This document shows, in pieces, positions 11,668-22,403 of a stretch of 64,000 nucleotides of DNA (the stretch's first letter is position 1; each line of letters opens with the position of its first letter). The notes beneath the pieces were generated by a model that made no database searches, was not told the DNA's origin, and saw only the letters and a list, made by a program, of their open reading frames with translations. The position numbers and the translations under genes were made by a program. This stretch comes from Isoetes taiwanensis. Its lineage: Eukaryota; Streptophyta; Lycopodiopsida; Isoetales; Isoetaceae. The stretch lies in the NCBI GenBank assembly GCA_021234155.1, contig JAJEKV010000038.1, forward strand, positions 5,321,625 through 5,385,624, given 5' to 3'.

Positions 11668-11934
11668 TGTTAGAATTGCTAAAATGAGCAGCATCTATCA
11701 TGCAAGTGATTTCCTTGATTTATGTTATTTCCTTAAGTTATGTTAAGTTATGTTCCTAAGTTTAAGGACTTATATTATGGAAGAATTCAAGGCACAAAGT
11801 TAGGTGCTATGTTGTATTTAAACTCTAGCCCGAGAGGCTATTTTTCACCAGTTCAATACGAGATCACTTGGAGTTCTTCTAATTCATTTCCATTTGATTC
11901 ATTTTCAATCTGTTTGAATATCTTCTTTCTCACA
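11668..11934 (+). mobile_element. Candidate LTR, solo or 3' end
   Basis: A purine run AAGTGGGGG directly precedes TGTTAGAATT, a common start of plant copia-type LTRs. TATTTAAAC about 150 bp inside could be a TATA box, and the segment can be ended at CTCACA (11934). No adjoining RNase H domain, primer-binding site or partner LTR is recognised, so the call is tentative. Confidence 0.3.
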
Positions 11935-12300
11935 GGAAACGGGCGTGAGGGCTCAAGAACAGGCGCGTGGGGTTTTGCATGGCAAAAGGCACCTAAGTCT
12001 CACCAAGTGACCGGCCTTGTTACTCTCCTAACTGCTGCCGGAATCGCCCTAGGTATTGGAGCGGCACCCATCCTACTTTTCTCCTTTCTTCTGAGGCAAA
12101 ATAGAGATGGACCAGAGAAGAGGAAAACACAGAAGCGAGAGAAAATGCAAAATAGAAAGAAAAGAAAAGAAGGCGAGGGAAAAAGAAAACGCAAGAACGT
12201 GAGGGAAAGGGAAAAGTAAAAAAAATCTGAGTACACAGGCAGGAAAAGCAAAAGCGCAAAACAAGAAAGAAAACAGCGGAAAGTGGCAATCTAATTTTAG
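11935..12300. other. Unassigned stretch with purine-rich, Lys/Arg-coding tail
   Basis: An open frame ending at 12219 has a hydrophobic patch (LGIGAAPILLFSFLL) followed by a Lys/Arg/Glu tail from AGAAAAGAAG-type purine DNA. The opposite strand is Phe-rich for the same reason. I see no family motif and do not call a gene. Confidence 0.4.
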
Positions 12301-12344
12301 TCCAAAAATTAAGACATATTCTAAAAATAATTGAATGATGGTTA

Positions 12345-12930
12345 AATGGCTTCAACCACAACTATACCTAGATCATTTGACATAGCTCGATGTAAGAACT
12401 TCTCCATGTTATCATCTTCCATGAACAGCTTGTCAGTTGGCCTCTTCCTTGTTATTAATTCAACAAGAAGAATGCCATAACTATAAACATCACTCATTGG
12501 TGTAGGTTTCCCTTGTGAATGATCTGCACAGTAGCTAAATTAGTCGAAGTGAAAGTGTGAGCTAGTAAATGTAAATGTATAAATATTGTGTGCATGATAT
12601 ACCTGGAGCCATGTACCCAAAAGATCCCCTAAATGAAGACAACGTACCATCATCAACGAGCATTGCAATTTCAAAGTCAGCTATATGTGCGTCAAATGCT
12701 GGTCAAAAAGAATATTTGTTGGCTTGATGTCACAGTGGGCAATGTCTTCTCTACTTTCATGATGGAGATACAATAGGCCTTGTGCCACACCTATTGCAAT
12801 TAACAAGATCGAATCTAACTTATATAAACGATCTTTGAGGCTTCCATTTGGCATAAATTCAACACTGAGGAGAACCAGTGTTGAAATTTGACGGCTTTCA
12901 TGCCCGTTTTTTGCTATTTTGCCCGTCAAA
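12345..12930 (-). pseudogene. Inverted fragment of a non-RD receptor-kinase domain
   Basis: Read on the minus strand it gives VEFMPNGSLKDRLYKLD, LLYLHHES, IAHCDIKPTNILFD and, in another frame, a downstream FGYMAP-like and ITRKRPTDKLF region. These are kinase subdomains V-IX with HCD in place of HRD, the non-RD state of XA21/FLS2-type LRR kinases. It closely matches the plus-strand region 20166-20760, so one is an inverted duplicate of the other, about 7.3 kb apart. Stops and the missing N-lobe make it a relic. Its outer end stops at hairpin-rich DNA near 12930. Confidence 0.75.
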
Positions 12931-13056
12931 ACGGGCAGAAAGGTTTTTTGCCCTGCATATGACGGGCATTAAATAGCTAAATGCCCGTCATCGGAAGGAT
13001 AAGACAAATATTTACACGTCATTTGAAAGGCTAAAAATGTAGATTTGCCTGTCATT
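12930..13056. repeat. GACGGGC hairpin cluster
   Basis: Repeated GACGGGCA/TGCCCGTC blocks include an almost perfect palindrome, ATGACGGGCATT facing AATGCCCGTCAT around AAATAGCT (about 12958-12991). It lies at the breakpoint of the inverted kinase fragment, so it may be a transposon end. The family is not identified. Confidence 0.5.
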
Positions 13057-13117
13057 TTTTCTTATAGTTCATCCATGACCTATTGGTCTCCGTGGACGTT
13101 AAAAAAACTATTCTATA
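13057..13117 (+). mobile_element. 3'-end scrap of the ATTCT-tailed LINE
   Basis: It carries CATGACCTATTGGTCTCCGT, GGACGTT and the start of an ATTCT tail, the same 3' end as at 28310-28345 and 29570-29628. Confidence 0.65.
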
Positions 13118-13376
13118 TGTAATATGGTTTTTGCCTGTATTTTCTACATATATCACCATATATAAAAATACTTAGTTAGAAATATCAATGGTTTCGGTAA
13201 TGGTTACTATAATAATTAATATGCATCGTCAAATTTAACTCGTCGCCAATGCAATTTGCCAACCATTGAGTATATCCAACAAAATTGAACACTTTTTGTA
13301 TTCTACTGTATACACGGTTTTTTTTTGGCGGGGAAAATTGGGAATTTGGAAATAGCCGAGCTACTGTGCCGCCGAA

Positions 13377-13835
13377 TTGATTCATATTGCATATCCTTCG
13401 AATGGAGATAAACAAACTACAGAGTGGCTGGAAACTTTACTTTTGAAGTTTTCTTCAAAGATTGATCAACTACGATGTTTAAGTGAGAGAAAATACTTTG
13501 TTGGGACAATTTATAGGGCTATGAAGAATAAATGTATGATGGTGGCTTGGTCTATTTGTAGAGATGAAAATGGAACTTGTGATTGCTGGTGGAACAATTT
13601 TCTGGCCCTAATGAATTTATGGCAATGTTGCATGGTCATTCCTGAAAGCACAACAAGTTGTGAGCGAGGTTTTTCTCACCAAAATGCTATCAAGAGTGCT
13701 ACAACAACTCATATGAACCTAGAGACACTTGATGCAACAATGTTGGTCTCATTGTGTGATGAACCATTTGAATCTATGGATTGGCAAGTGTGTTTTAAGG
13801 ATTGGTATACAACAAATGAGAGGAGAATAGAATAG
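13377..13835 (+). pseudogene. hAT-type transposase C-terminal fragment
   Basis: A 152-aa frame contains WWNNFLALMNLWQCCMVIP, then STTSCERGFSHQNAIKSATT and LDATMLVSLC. This matches the hAT C-terminal dimerisation region (ERxFS...NxIKS...L) of the ZBED/DUF4371-type subgroup. The N-terminal zinc finger and catalytic core are absent, and no terminal repeats are seen. It is a truncated relic between two ATTCT-tailed LINE ends. Confidence 0.75.
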
Positions 13836-14820
13836 AATAGAATATGATTTTATCGTCCACGGAGACCAACTGACCTATGGGACCCAAGTACAAAGAGAGA
13901 GCAAAGCAGCGATACTACCGGGATTAAAAAACCCCCCCACAAGGGTTTTCGTGGGGAAAACCTTAGTAGCAATAAGGATGCCGACATACCGCACAATTAT
14001 ATACATAATCACAAGTACAAATTGAGGTTAATGTGGGACAAGGGGGCATAACTGAAGTCCGCGTATCCATTACCTCCCGGAGGTGCGATCCTAACAAAGC
14101 CTACAGAGGTAGGTGCTTTCGGTAGCTCATGCAAGGCGATGGGGCACAACTAACCGAGCATACCGAGCCGGGATATGCTCATCACGGACAGCCCGGGAGG
14201 GCGTGACTTTCATCCTCAATGGGCCTCGTTGGCGGCGTGGCGGACTCTGTCCTCACGCGGCTCCGAATCTATCTCCCTGTCTCAATGCGGGAGGTGGTGT
14301 GCACCATGCTTGAATGGAAGCAATCACCCTGGCGCTTTTTCATGGGTAGATGGGTGCAATGGTAGTGGTGTGGGCCCCCGTGAGCATGGGATTAACCTGG
14401 CGCCGATAATTTGCCACCTTGACATGTGCGGGGCCCTCAGATCCCAAAGCTTGGCCATGAAGCAAGCATCCAAATCTTGCTTCAAGGCGGCTGCGTTCGC
14501 CGGTGTATGCAGCGGGTCCACATCGTGTGTGCGCGCACATTCCATAGCGAACCACCGGGCTTGCTTGTCTTTCAGCCCGGGCTTTGAGTATTTGGCGGGC
14601 CCATCGCCAACGCCAAAGCAAGGTTGGGCCGGGCTTCATCCATAGCCACCACCTTTCCGGAAGTAAATAATGTGACGTTCAAATGACCCTCAGAATGGAA
14701 GGAAGCCTGTCTCCTGGAGCAAGATCTGATATGGGACCGTGGATTTCACTCCCAGTGCCCGGGCCAAGAAGGCCTTCTGTACCTGCTCTAGATCGTTCCA
14801 AGTGGTGCCACTCATTAGTT
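13829..14820 (-). pseudogene. ATTCT-tailed LINE relic (RT C-terminal part and 3' end)
   Basis: Read on the minus strand from about 14820, it encodes LEQVQKAFLARALGVKSTVP and LLQETGFLP, the post-RT region of LINE ORF2. Many stops and frameshifts follow. It ends with a diverged version of the 3' UTR (GGTCCCATAGGTC, GGTCTCCGTGGACG) and a TATTCTATTCTATTCT tail at 13829-13850. The same arrangement is at 27300-28345 on the plus strand. GC content is clearly higher than in the flanks. The 5' portion is missing. Confidence 0.7.
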
Positions 14821-16320
14821 GATCCATTTATATACTCTTTTCTGAGTTATCAACCCTTTTAATTTGGGATTTTCTGGTCTGACTAGAAATGTTTTTGAAA
14901 TTGTTTTTAACATGATTTCCTAAGATTATGAGGGGGTTTGTGTGCCGGCAAATCTTCCCGATTCTCCAAAAATCAAGAACTTTTTTTATTGGTATGATTT
15001 TGTGCCCTTTGTTTATTCGAGGCAATCCATCTTCTTTGGCAATCTTTCTGATCAGCCCATTCCGATTCATCCTTAAACCGGTGAAGATGGCGATTTAAGG
15101 CCCAAAAATCCTGCGTTTCGGCAGCTCCAGAGTCTCTATTTTTGGGTTTTTTGCTGACAATCGAACACATTCTCTCGGCCATTTGGATGGCCCGTTTGCG
15201 CTTGAGATTCGTAATTTTGGCTTCGTTCTGCATCTCGGATATACCTGATAATATATGACAGGTTCTTTAAACCACTTGATTGTTAAATGCTCAAGACAAA
15301 CACAAACGTGACTTTTGTGTAGGCCAAGTTTATACCGTTGCAAACATTTATATACAAGAAGTTAGAAACATCAACATATTATCAATTAAGCTGTTGAGGC
15401 TTTATATGTTGATTTGCTACCTTGAAATAGCAATGTCTACCAGTTTGTTAACAAAACATTTATGTATGGAAGAAATACAAGGAACCTGCCTTGAGCATAT
15501 GGAAATATGGGTGAACGGGGAAGACCAAAAACCAATAGCTATATTAATGGATTTGATTTTTATAAGCCCTTTGATATTTTCATTGATTATTATTGTTACA
15601 ACAGATGCAGAATAAAAGAAAGTACTTTGCTGGATTTAGGGGAACCCATCCTGTGCCGAACTAAATTCCTATTATATTGATAATAAATTATACAAGATAG
15701 GTGTTCTAGATGAGCAATCTAATCTATAGAAATGTAGATCAGACACATTTATATAGCATGTATAACCATCCAAAAAGTACAAATCGTTTCAAAAGAGAAA
15801 GTGTTGCAACGGACCATGCATTCATGGATATAGTGGTTGTTTAGGTACTAGAGGATACATTAAACGGAACCCCACACATAGAGAACTACTTCAAAAGGCC
15901 CTATAATGTTCATTTTATATTTGATGTATACATATCTCCATGCATTAACAATCACTACCTTGAATTTTGCACGTTTGTGATGATGCTGCCATTACCATCA
16001 TACTTAATCTTAAAAATGGAATTAAATCCATAAATTCCTTTCATAATAGTGTGGCAAATTATTCTTATAGAAGCAACAACATAAACACTGGTAACTACTT
16101 CCAATCAGATAATATACAATATAACAAGATGGCATGAAAACCACATTAAACATGCACTTTCACATAATAGCTACATTTATAGTCATGTCTCTCTAGCCAC
16201 AAGGGAACCAAACAAAAACTACATGCCATTCCTAACATATTACATTCCATCTAGACATTAAAATACATTCGGTCTAGACATTAAATGGTGCCTCACCTAT
16301 TCATCCCCCATCGAAATCAC
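14821..16320. other. No recognisable gene
   Basis: Short open frames on both strands (for example 14973-15233 minus, Lys/Arg-rich; 15280-15615 plus, 111 aa) show no family motif I recognise. The right half is AT-rich and may belong to a non-autonomous Helitron ending at 16355. Confidence 0.4.
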
Positions 16321-16325
16321 TACTA

Positions 16326-16356
16326 AAGCCCGGCAACGCCGGGCACCATAACTAGT
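16326..16356 (+). mobile_element. Helitron 3' terminus, second
   Basis: The stem GCCCGGC-AAC-GCCGGGC (16328-16344) is followed 7 nt later by CTAG (16352-16355) and T. It has the same design as 4234-4262, with one base pair changed A-T to G-C on both sides of the stem. Confidence 0.75.
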
Positions 16357-17454
16357 AATGCAAGTAATACAAATGGGTATTTTTTTTTATTTTTTATTTT
16401 TTTACTAGAAACTGTATTCTGTCATTTTAAATTTTTGTCCGGCATTTAAAAGGTTGGAATTTGAGAACTTTCTGTCATGCCAAACACTGAGGAGAACCCT
16501 TTCACAGCATTGGGATCCTTGGGAAACGGTCCCCTTTGTGTGACAGGTTTTGGTTTTTCTACGTTAGTATCTCTTGTCTTTTGCGCCATAAAGAAGCCTC
16601 TAAATCAAGCGCCGAAATATGAGAAAGATCGAAGGATGGAAAAAATCAAGTCAGATCGAAGGAAGGGAGACCGATTCTGTCGAAGGATGGAGAAAATCAA
16701 GTCAGATGGAAATTAAAATTATCATACTGTCCCAAAATTCTTGAGAGAGCTAATTACAAAGTCGTCTTTGCATGGATGTTCCAGGGATTTCATTGCTTGC
16801 ATTTAATCTGTCTATGGTAAAATATTGATAGAGACAGTATTAAATAAACGGCATTCAGGGCAGAGATTTGGAAGCCAGATCCTCTGCAAATCTCAAGTTT
16901 GATTCATACATGGTAGGCTTGCAACTCCTTTGCTGATGCATTTGTTTATCAGAGAAAGTTGTCCATCGAATCTCCTCATCTAAACAGGGACACTACTTAA
17001 CTGGTTCTTTGAGCACGAAAAATTCCCGTGTTTGACTCTTTCAAGAGTGTTGGTTTTGACACTGTTTTCATCTAGACATGCGAAATTAGTTTGCCCTGAA
17101 TGGCATGCGCCAAACTATTCCTAGATAAACCCCAGCGGGTCCTGATTCTTATTGTAGCAACGGCTTGGAAGTCTACAAAGACCATGTCTGAGATCATCAT
17201 TTTCAGGTATATCCGGAAATTAATTCAGGAGACGTGATATTAGGAGGATTATGTATGGCTGGCAAGAGTTAGTGAAGAAAAAGTCTCTGGGTAATGGCCT
17301 TGGAATATTTCACGATTGCTAGAAAGTGTTATTTTATGGTGCCTGATGATGCTAACTGAAGAAAAGGTCTCCATAATATGCATACTTAGCTTGTTGATTT
17401 GTGATTTGGAGTTGGAGAAGCAAAACAGACAGTTACAAGTTGTAACAAGAGTTC
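16357..17454. other. No recognisable gene; upstream region of the LRR receptor-kinase relic
   Basis: The 16477-16716 frame has repeated KIKSD segments and no family motif. The remaining DNA up to 17454 may include the old promoter and 5' UTR of the LRR gene. I see no clear TATA box that I would defend. Confidence 0.35.
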
Positions 17455-20400
17455 ATGATGGCAACACCTTTCCTTCATAACATGATCATGATCTGCATAT
17501 TCATCTTGTTTAAGAACTTTTCAAATCTTGTTCAATCTGTAGATTCAGAGGCTCAAGCACTGAAAAATTTCAAAGCAAATATTGTAGCAGATCCGCTTAT
17601 GTTTTTGGCAAATTGGACCAACAACAGCCTCGTATGCTATTGGAAAGGAATCACATGTACTCCGCACCATGTTTCTTACTTGGATTTAAGCAATGCTCAG
17701 CTGAGTGGCACAATATCTCCTCAGATTGGACGCCTGCGTTACCTCAGGTACCTCAATCTGGAACTCCGTATATATCATCCGGGATGTGGTTAATCCGGAC
17801 AAAACAGAGTGGTTAATCCGGACATCCGGTATCAGCCAGGGTGGTTAATCCGGACATCCGGTATCAGCCAGGGTGGTTAATCCGGACATCCGATATCAGC
17901 CAAATGGTTAATCCGGACAAAAAGTGGTTAATCCGGACAAAAAACCAAGCGTAGAACTGTGCGGCGGGGGCAGAAATTTTGATCAGATCGCTCTTGCTGC
18001 TCCGTGGGCGGTTTGATCCGCTTTAAAAAGCATGCCAATCGCTTTGTATGCCTCTTTTATGTTAGATTGATGAAGAGAGGAAGAGATTTAAGGCGAAATA
18101 GAGCAGAATCGATCAAAAAAAGGGCAAAAACAGTTGGTTTTTGGGCTTCAAACTGCGCAGGTCCTGATTAACCACAATGGCTGATAACGGGTGTCCGGGT
18201 TAACCACATCCCGGATGATATATACGGTCTTCCCCTCAATCTCTCCTTCAACCGATTTTCTGGTGCTGTACCTTTCCAGTTGTCTTTCTGCACATCACTT
18301 CGGAGCATTGACCTCAGAAGTAATTCTCTGATTGGTTCATTACCTGAAGCTCTTGGCAATTGGTCCAGACTTGAGTACTTAAATATTTCTCATAACCAGC
18401 TGAATGGTAAAATACCAGTCTCTGTTGGAGATTTGCGCAAGTTGAAGATTCTAGATCTAAGCTACAACATTCTGGCAGGTTCTATACCTGCATCACTAAG
18501 CAACTGTTCTCTGCTCAATACCCTCAATTTGGATGCCAATATGCTGACAGGAACAATACCAGAGGAGTTTGGGAGGCTCCAACGTTTGCAAGACCTCATC
18601 TTAGGCACCCTATATAGTTATGAATTTGACTCTAGAAATTTTGCCAACATGCTAAGTGGATCAATACCTGCATCCCTCTCTAATTGCAGCCACCTTAGAA
18701 CGTTGTCGTTGAACCGCAACAATTTAAATGGCACAATTCCTGATGTTTGGGCCAATCTTAAAGCACTACAGAAATTTCATGTTTGGCAAAACAACCTAAC
18801 TGGAACAATACCACTTTCTCTTACCAATTGCACCCAACTCCTTTCTCTCGATTTGGGTAACAACCAAATTTCTGGCACAATCCCTCATCAACTTGGCTAC
18901 CTGTTCAAGCTAAATGCTCTGCATTTGGGAGACAATTTGTTTCAAGGTCCCATCCCTGCTAGCCTTGGAAATTGCTCTAAACTCCAGGATAGATTGTGGT
19001 TGTTTCAAAATAACTTGTCTGGTCATATTCCTGATTCCATCTGGACATTATATAGTTTGTCCGACTTGAAATTTGATAGTAACCGCTTAGTTGGTGAACT
19101 TCCTCCTAAAGTCGAAAATCTCACTCAGTTAACCAGCCTTCGGCTATCCTTGAACTACTTCTCTGGTAATCTGCCTTCCAGCTTAGGCCACTTAAAACAA
19201 CTGCAAAATATATATTTGTCTTGGAACAACTTTAAGGGACCAATTCCAGAGACACTGGGATTCTGTAGCCTGCTAGAACATATTTATCTTCATGGAAATA
19301 ATCTCAATGGCCTGGTCCCTTCAAGCTTGGGCAACCTTACTCAACTCATAAGTCTAGCGCTTTCTTTTAATAATCTGGCGGGCAGTATACCAAATATATT
19401 CCAAAAGAAGCTCCAGTATATTTATTTCCAGAGAAATAGACTGGTTGGAACTGTTCCTAGTGTGGCTAGACTTTCAACTTTACTGGAACTAGATTTGTCC
19501 TACAACTTGTTATACGGAGCTGTACCTTCTTTATGTGCATCCAAACTCTTTCCACTTCAGTATTTCAAAATTTCTCATAACACTCTGACTGCTTATATTC
19601 CCGAAACTTTAGAAAATTGCCTTGCTTTGGAAACTTTGGACCTCTCCTCCAACAATTTATCTGGTGAAATACCTGCATTCCTTGGCACAATGAGAAACCT
19701 CATCTTCCTTAACCTTTCCAACAACATGTTATCAGGCCCTGTTCCTAATGCTGGCATTTTTCTCAATGCAAGTGAAGTATATCTCGATGGTAACTCTGGA
19801 CTCTGTGGAAGCATCATCAATAAAACCTGTCTTAACACCACCACCACCACCACCAACTACCACCATGCTAGGCATTTTCATAAGATATACATCATGTACA
19901 TTTTTCTGGGGATTCTAGGAATACGAATAATTATCATCCTCAACACGATGGCTACACGCGCCTTCCTCAACATATGAAGTTTGCTAAGGATGAGCTTTGC
20001 ATGGCAATTTACAACTTTAGTGATGGTAACAGTGTTGGAAGAATTGTCAGAAAGCTTACTATGACAAATTCCGGCCAAACCAAGAAAGGTATTTTCAAAG
20101 AGCTCAAAACACTGGGCAACCTGAGGCATCGAAATCTTGTCAACATTCTTGGATAGTGTAACACTTTGGATATGATGGCTATTGCATTAGAATTTATGCC
20201 AAACGGAAGCCTCAAAGATCGTTTATATAAGTTAGATTCGATCTTGTTAATTGCAATAGGTGTGGCACAAGGCCCATTGTATCTCCATCATGAAAGAAGA
20301 GAAGCCATCGCCCACTGTAAACCTAAAGCCAGCAAATATTCTTTTTGACCAGCGTTTGACGCACATATAGCTGACTTTGAAATTGCAATGCTCGTTGATG

Positions 20401-20990
20401 ATGGTATGTTGTCTTCATTTAGGGTATCTTTTGGGTACATGTCTTATCATGCACACAGAATTTATACATTTACTAGCTCACCCTTTCACTTCGACTAATT
20501 TAGCTACTGTGCAGAGCATTGACAAGGGAAACCTACACCAATTAGTGATGTTTATAGTTATGGCATTCTTCTTGTTGAATTAATAACAAGGAAGAGGCCA
20601 ACTGACAAGCTGTTCATTGAAGATAACATGAAGAAGTTCTTACATCGAGCTATGTCAAATGATCTAGGTATGGTTGTGGATGAAGCCATTTCTAAAGATG
20701 TATTCATGTTTGAGTCAATACTTAAAGTACCTGAAGTTTCTACTAAATGCCTTACATGATCCAAAGAGCCTACCAAATATGAGCTCTATATTAGCAAGGC
20801 TAACGGCCAGAGATGAAGATAATGGCGAGTACAGGAAAGCCACCAATATTGATATACTTATTAGTGAACCTCGACCATATCCTTCTAATCTTACTGGTAA
20901 GGACAAAATTTATGAAAGTTACATGTTCTTTTATTTATTGTTTCTAAACACATTATCTCCTTTTATGTTTGTCATGTTCGAGAGAAGATA
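17455..20990 (+). pseudogene. LRR receptor-like kinase, subfamily XII-like, broken
   Basis: The 17455-17793 frame starts with a signal peptide (hydrophobic MIMICIFILF) and an LRR N-terminal cap with NWTNNSLVCYWKGITC. After a MITE, the 18280-19977 frame (565 aa) gives some twenty plant LRRs of the GxIPxxLxxLxxLxxLxL type, ending at NSGLCGS and a transmembrane stretch (IYIMYIFLGILGIRIIIIL). A stop at 19975 separates this from kinase remnants: FKELKTLGNLRHRNLVNILG (helix C), EFMPNGSLKDRLYKLD, and a damaged catalytic loop AHCKPKASKYSF where the inverted copy has HCDIKPTNILFD. The glycine loop and lysine region are not recognisable. Such kinases sit at the plasma membrane and sense microbial ligands. 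This copy cannot be functional as a kinase. Confidence 0.85.
17766..18227. mobile_element. 462-bp MITE with subterminal repeat array, inside the LRR gene
   Basis: The ends CCGTATATATCATCCGGG...GGACA are inverted over 36 bp with one mismatch. Inside the left end GGTTAATCCGGACA occurs six times in direct orientation (17788-17940), three of them with TCCGGTATCAGCC or a close variant attached. The right end holds one full and one partial copy in inverted orientation. No coding frame is convincing. It interrupts the LRR coding sequence between the LRR cap and the first retained repeat. A target duplication is not obvious. Confidence 0.85.
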
Positions 20991-21086
20991 ATGGAACCAC
21001 CTTCAACACAACACTCATTCCTCATTGAGAATGCCCCAAGAAATATATAGGATTGATTGTACTTATAACTAACTCATATAATTGCT

Positions 21087-21140
21087 ATAGGCCAGATGCT
21101 ATTTTAATTTAGTATAGGCCAGATGCTATTTTAATTTAGT
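21087..21140. repeat. 27-bp tandem duplication
   Basis: Two exact head-to-tail copies of a unit beginning ATAGGCCAGATGCTATTTTA, in gene-free DNA downstream of the receptor-kinase relic. Confidence 0.9.
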
Positions 21141-21439
21141 AGTGACATGTCTATTTTTTGAATATTCTGTGTTTCAGTGGTGGGAAAAATAATAGCAGTT
21201 TGAAAAAAATAAAAAGGAAATAGCCCAGCAATCATTATCGCTCCATCACCTCCGTCCTTGCCGTCGCCAGCATCTCCTTTGTCTCTTTATCTCTCAGACC
21301 CTTTGCTACTCGCTTCGGAATCGAATCGATTCAATTGATGAGAAAAAAAATTATTCGAATACAATCACCTAACATTTTTTTCTTTTCTTTTATTTGAAAT
21401 ATGCAATCATGCCAGAGAGGTGGAATAAAAGAATGAAGT

Positions 21440-21575
21440 TTAAGCGGCCAAAGGAAGATCAAGCGTATAATGCAGAGGCCCATGTTGTACAATAATAGAA
21501 GTAGCAACTCCAATAGCATGTTCCAAATCAACAACCGTGCCACCAACAATCAGAAGATCTTTGATAGTTGCGAAT
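21440..21575 (-). pseudogene. Dirigent-protein C-terminal fragment
   Basis: On the minus strand: LLIVGGTVVDLEHAIGVATS then HYTLDLPLAA and stop. It aligns with the C-terminus of the dirigent relic 300 bp away (LPIVGGTGDFERATGLATV ... HYKLDLTLPV). Only the last third of the family remains, and nothing recognisable continues upstream. Confidence 0.7.
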
Positions 21576-21876
21576 AATTATTCTTGCTTCATGATTGGAT
21601 GGGACAAATTCTAGACTTGTTTAGACTAAGGATCCTTCGATACATCATATCCAATGATGAGATGTCTTCATTATGCTAAAGAAGATTTTTGGTGCAGATG
21701 AAACTTGAAAATCACAATTTTTCATGTAGCACTATATACTTGTAGAGATCTTCTCTGCACTTTGCAAGATTCAACAAAAGGAAGGTCATGCAGAATTATG
21801 TAAATAAATATTTTATTTGGATCATACAATTTTATTTGGATGCAATCACGGTGAAAATTGAAATGAAAGAATAAGA

Positions 21877-22403
21877 TTAAACAGGCAAAGTGAGATCAAG
21901 CTTATAATGGATGGTGCCAATTGCTGAACCTAAGGGAGAGACAGTAACAACAGTAGCAAGTCCAGTAGCACGTTCAAAATCACCAGTGCCACCAACAATA
22001 GGAAGATATTTGACAGCTGCAACCTCATCGTGTGACCCAAATATACTGATAGTGCCATTGTATTTCTTAGTATCCAACTCTGCAGATAAAGAGAAAAGAA
22101 AGATGAATCCATTCAAAGAGACAAGAGTAAATGTCCCCTTCATTCTGCCCAAAGGTTTGGAAGTGATAGAGGCACCCTCTGTTATAGGATCATCCACAAC
22201 GCCAACTGAGCCAAAGGAAAGATTTGTCAGCGAGCCAGGTCCGGCAATATGGAGCAGGGTGGCATTAGGTCCAAAAATATGTCATGGATGTAGAATTTGA
22301 TGATCTTGTTCTTGGTCCTAGATACTGGTCTTGCTAATCCATGTGTTGTCGAAAAGATCAAAAGAAGAAGTATGAGAATTTGTGCACGGTTTACCTCTGC
22401 CAT
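21877..22403 (-). pseudogene. Dirigent protein, single frameshift
   Basis: The minus-strand ATG at 22403 opens a signal-peptide-like start (AQILILLLLIFSTTHG), followed by KIIKFYIHDIF. A one-base deletion near 22275 then shifts the frame. From there GGVxDDPITEG-like sequence, GRMKGTFTLVS, YNGTISIFGSHDEV, LPIVGGTGDFERATGLA and HYKLDLTLPV follow in one frame (106 aa) to the stop at 21877. Dirigent proteins are secreted beta-barrel proteins that direct the stereochemistry of phenoxy-radical coupling in lignan formation. Total length (about 175 aa) is normal for the family, so the one-base gap may be recent or a sequence error. A truncated sister copy lies downstream. Confidence 0.85.

Larger units (their letters stand above)
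11596..12349. repeat. Pair of ~50-bp direct repeats about 700 bp apart
   Basis: The sequences ending TTGAATGATGGTTAAATG at 11649 and 12348 also share an upstream AAGACATA segment. They bracket the LTR-like segment and a basic-rich open stretch. The right copy abuts the inverted kinase fragment. They may be flanking host sequence duplicated by an insertion. Confidence 0.55.

Noticed and set aside
12000-12361. Phe-rich minus-strand frames
   Set aside because: Reverse of a purine-rich stretch with no recognisable motif.
19593-20215. Minus-strand frames across the LRR/kinase relic
   Set aside because: Shadows of the plus-strand LRR and kinase coding sequence.
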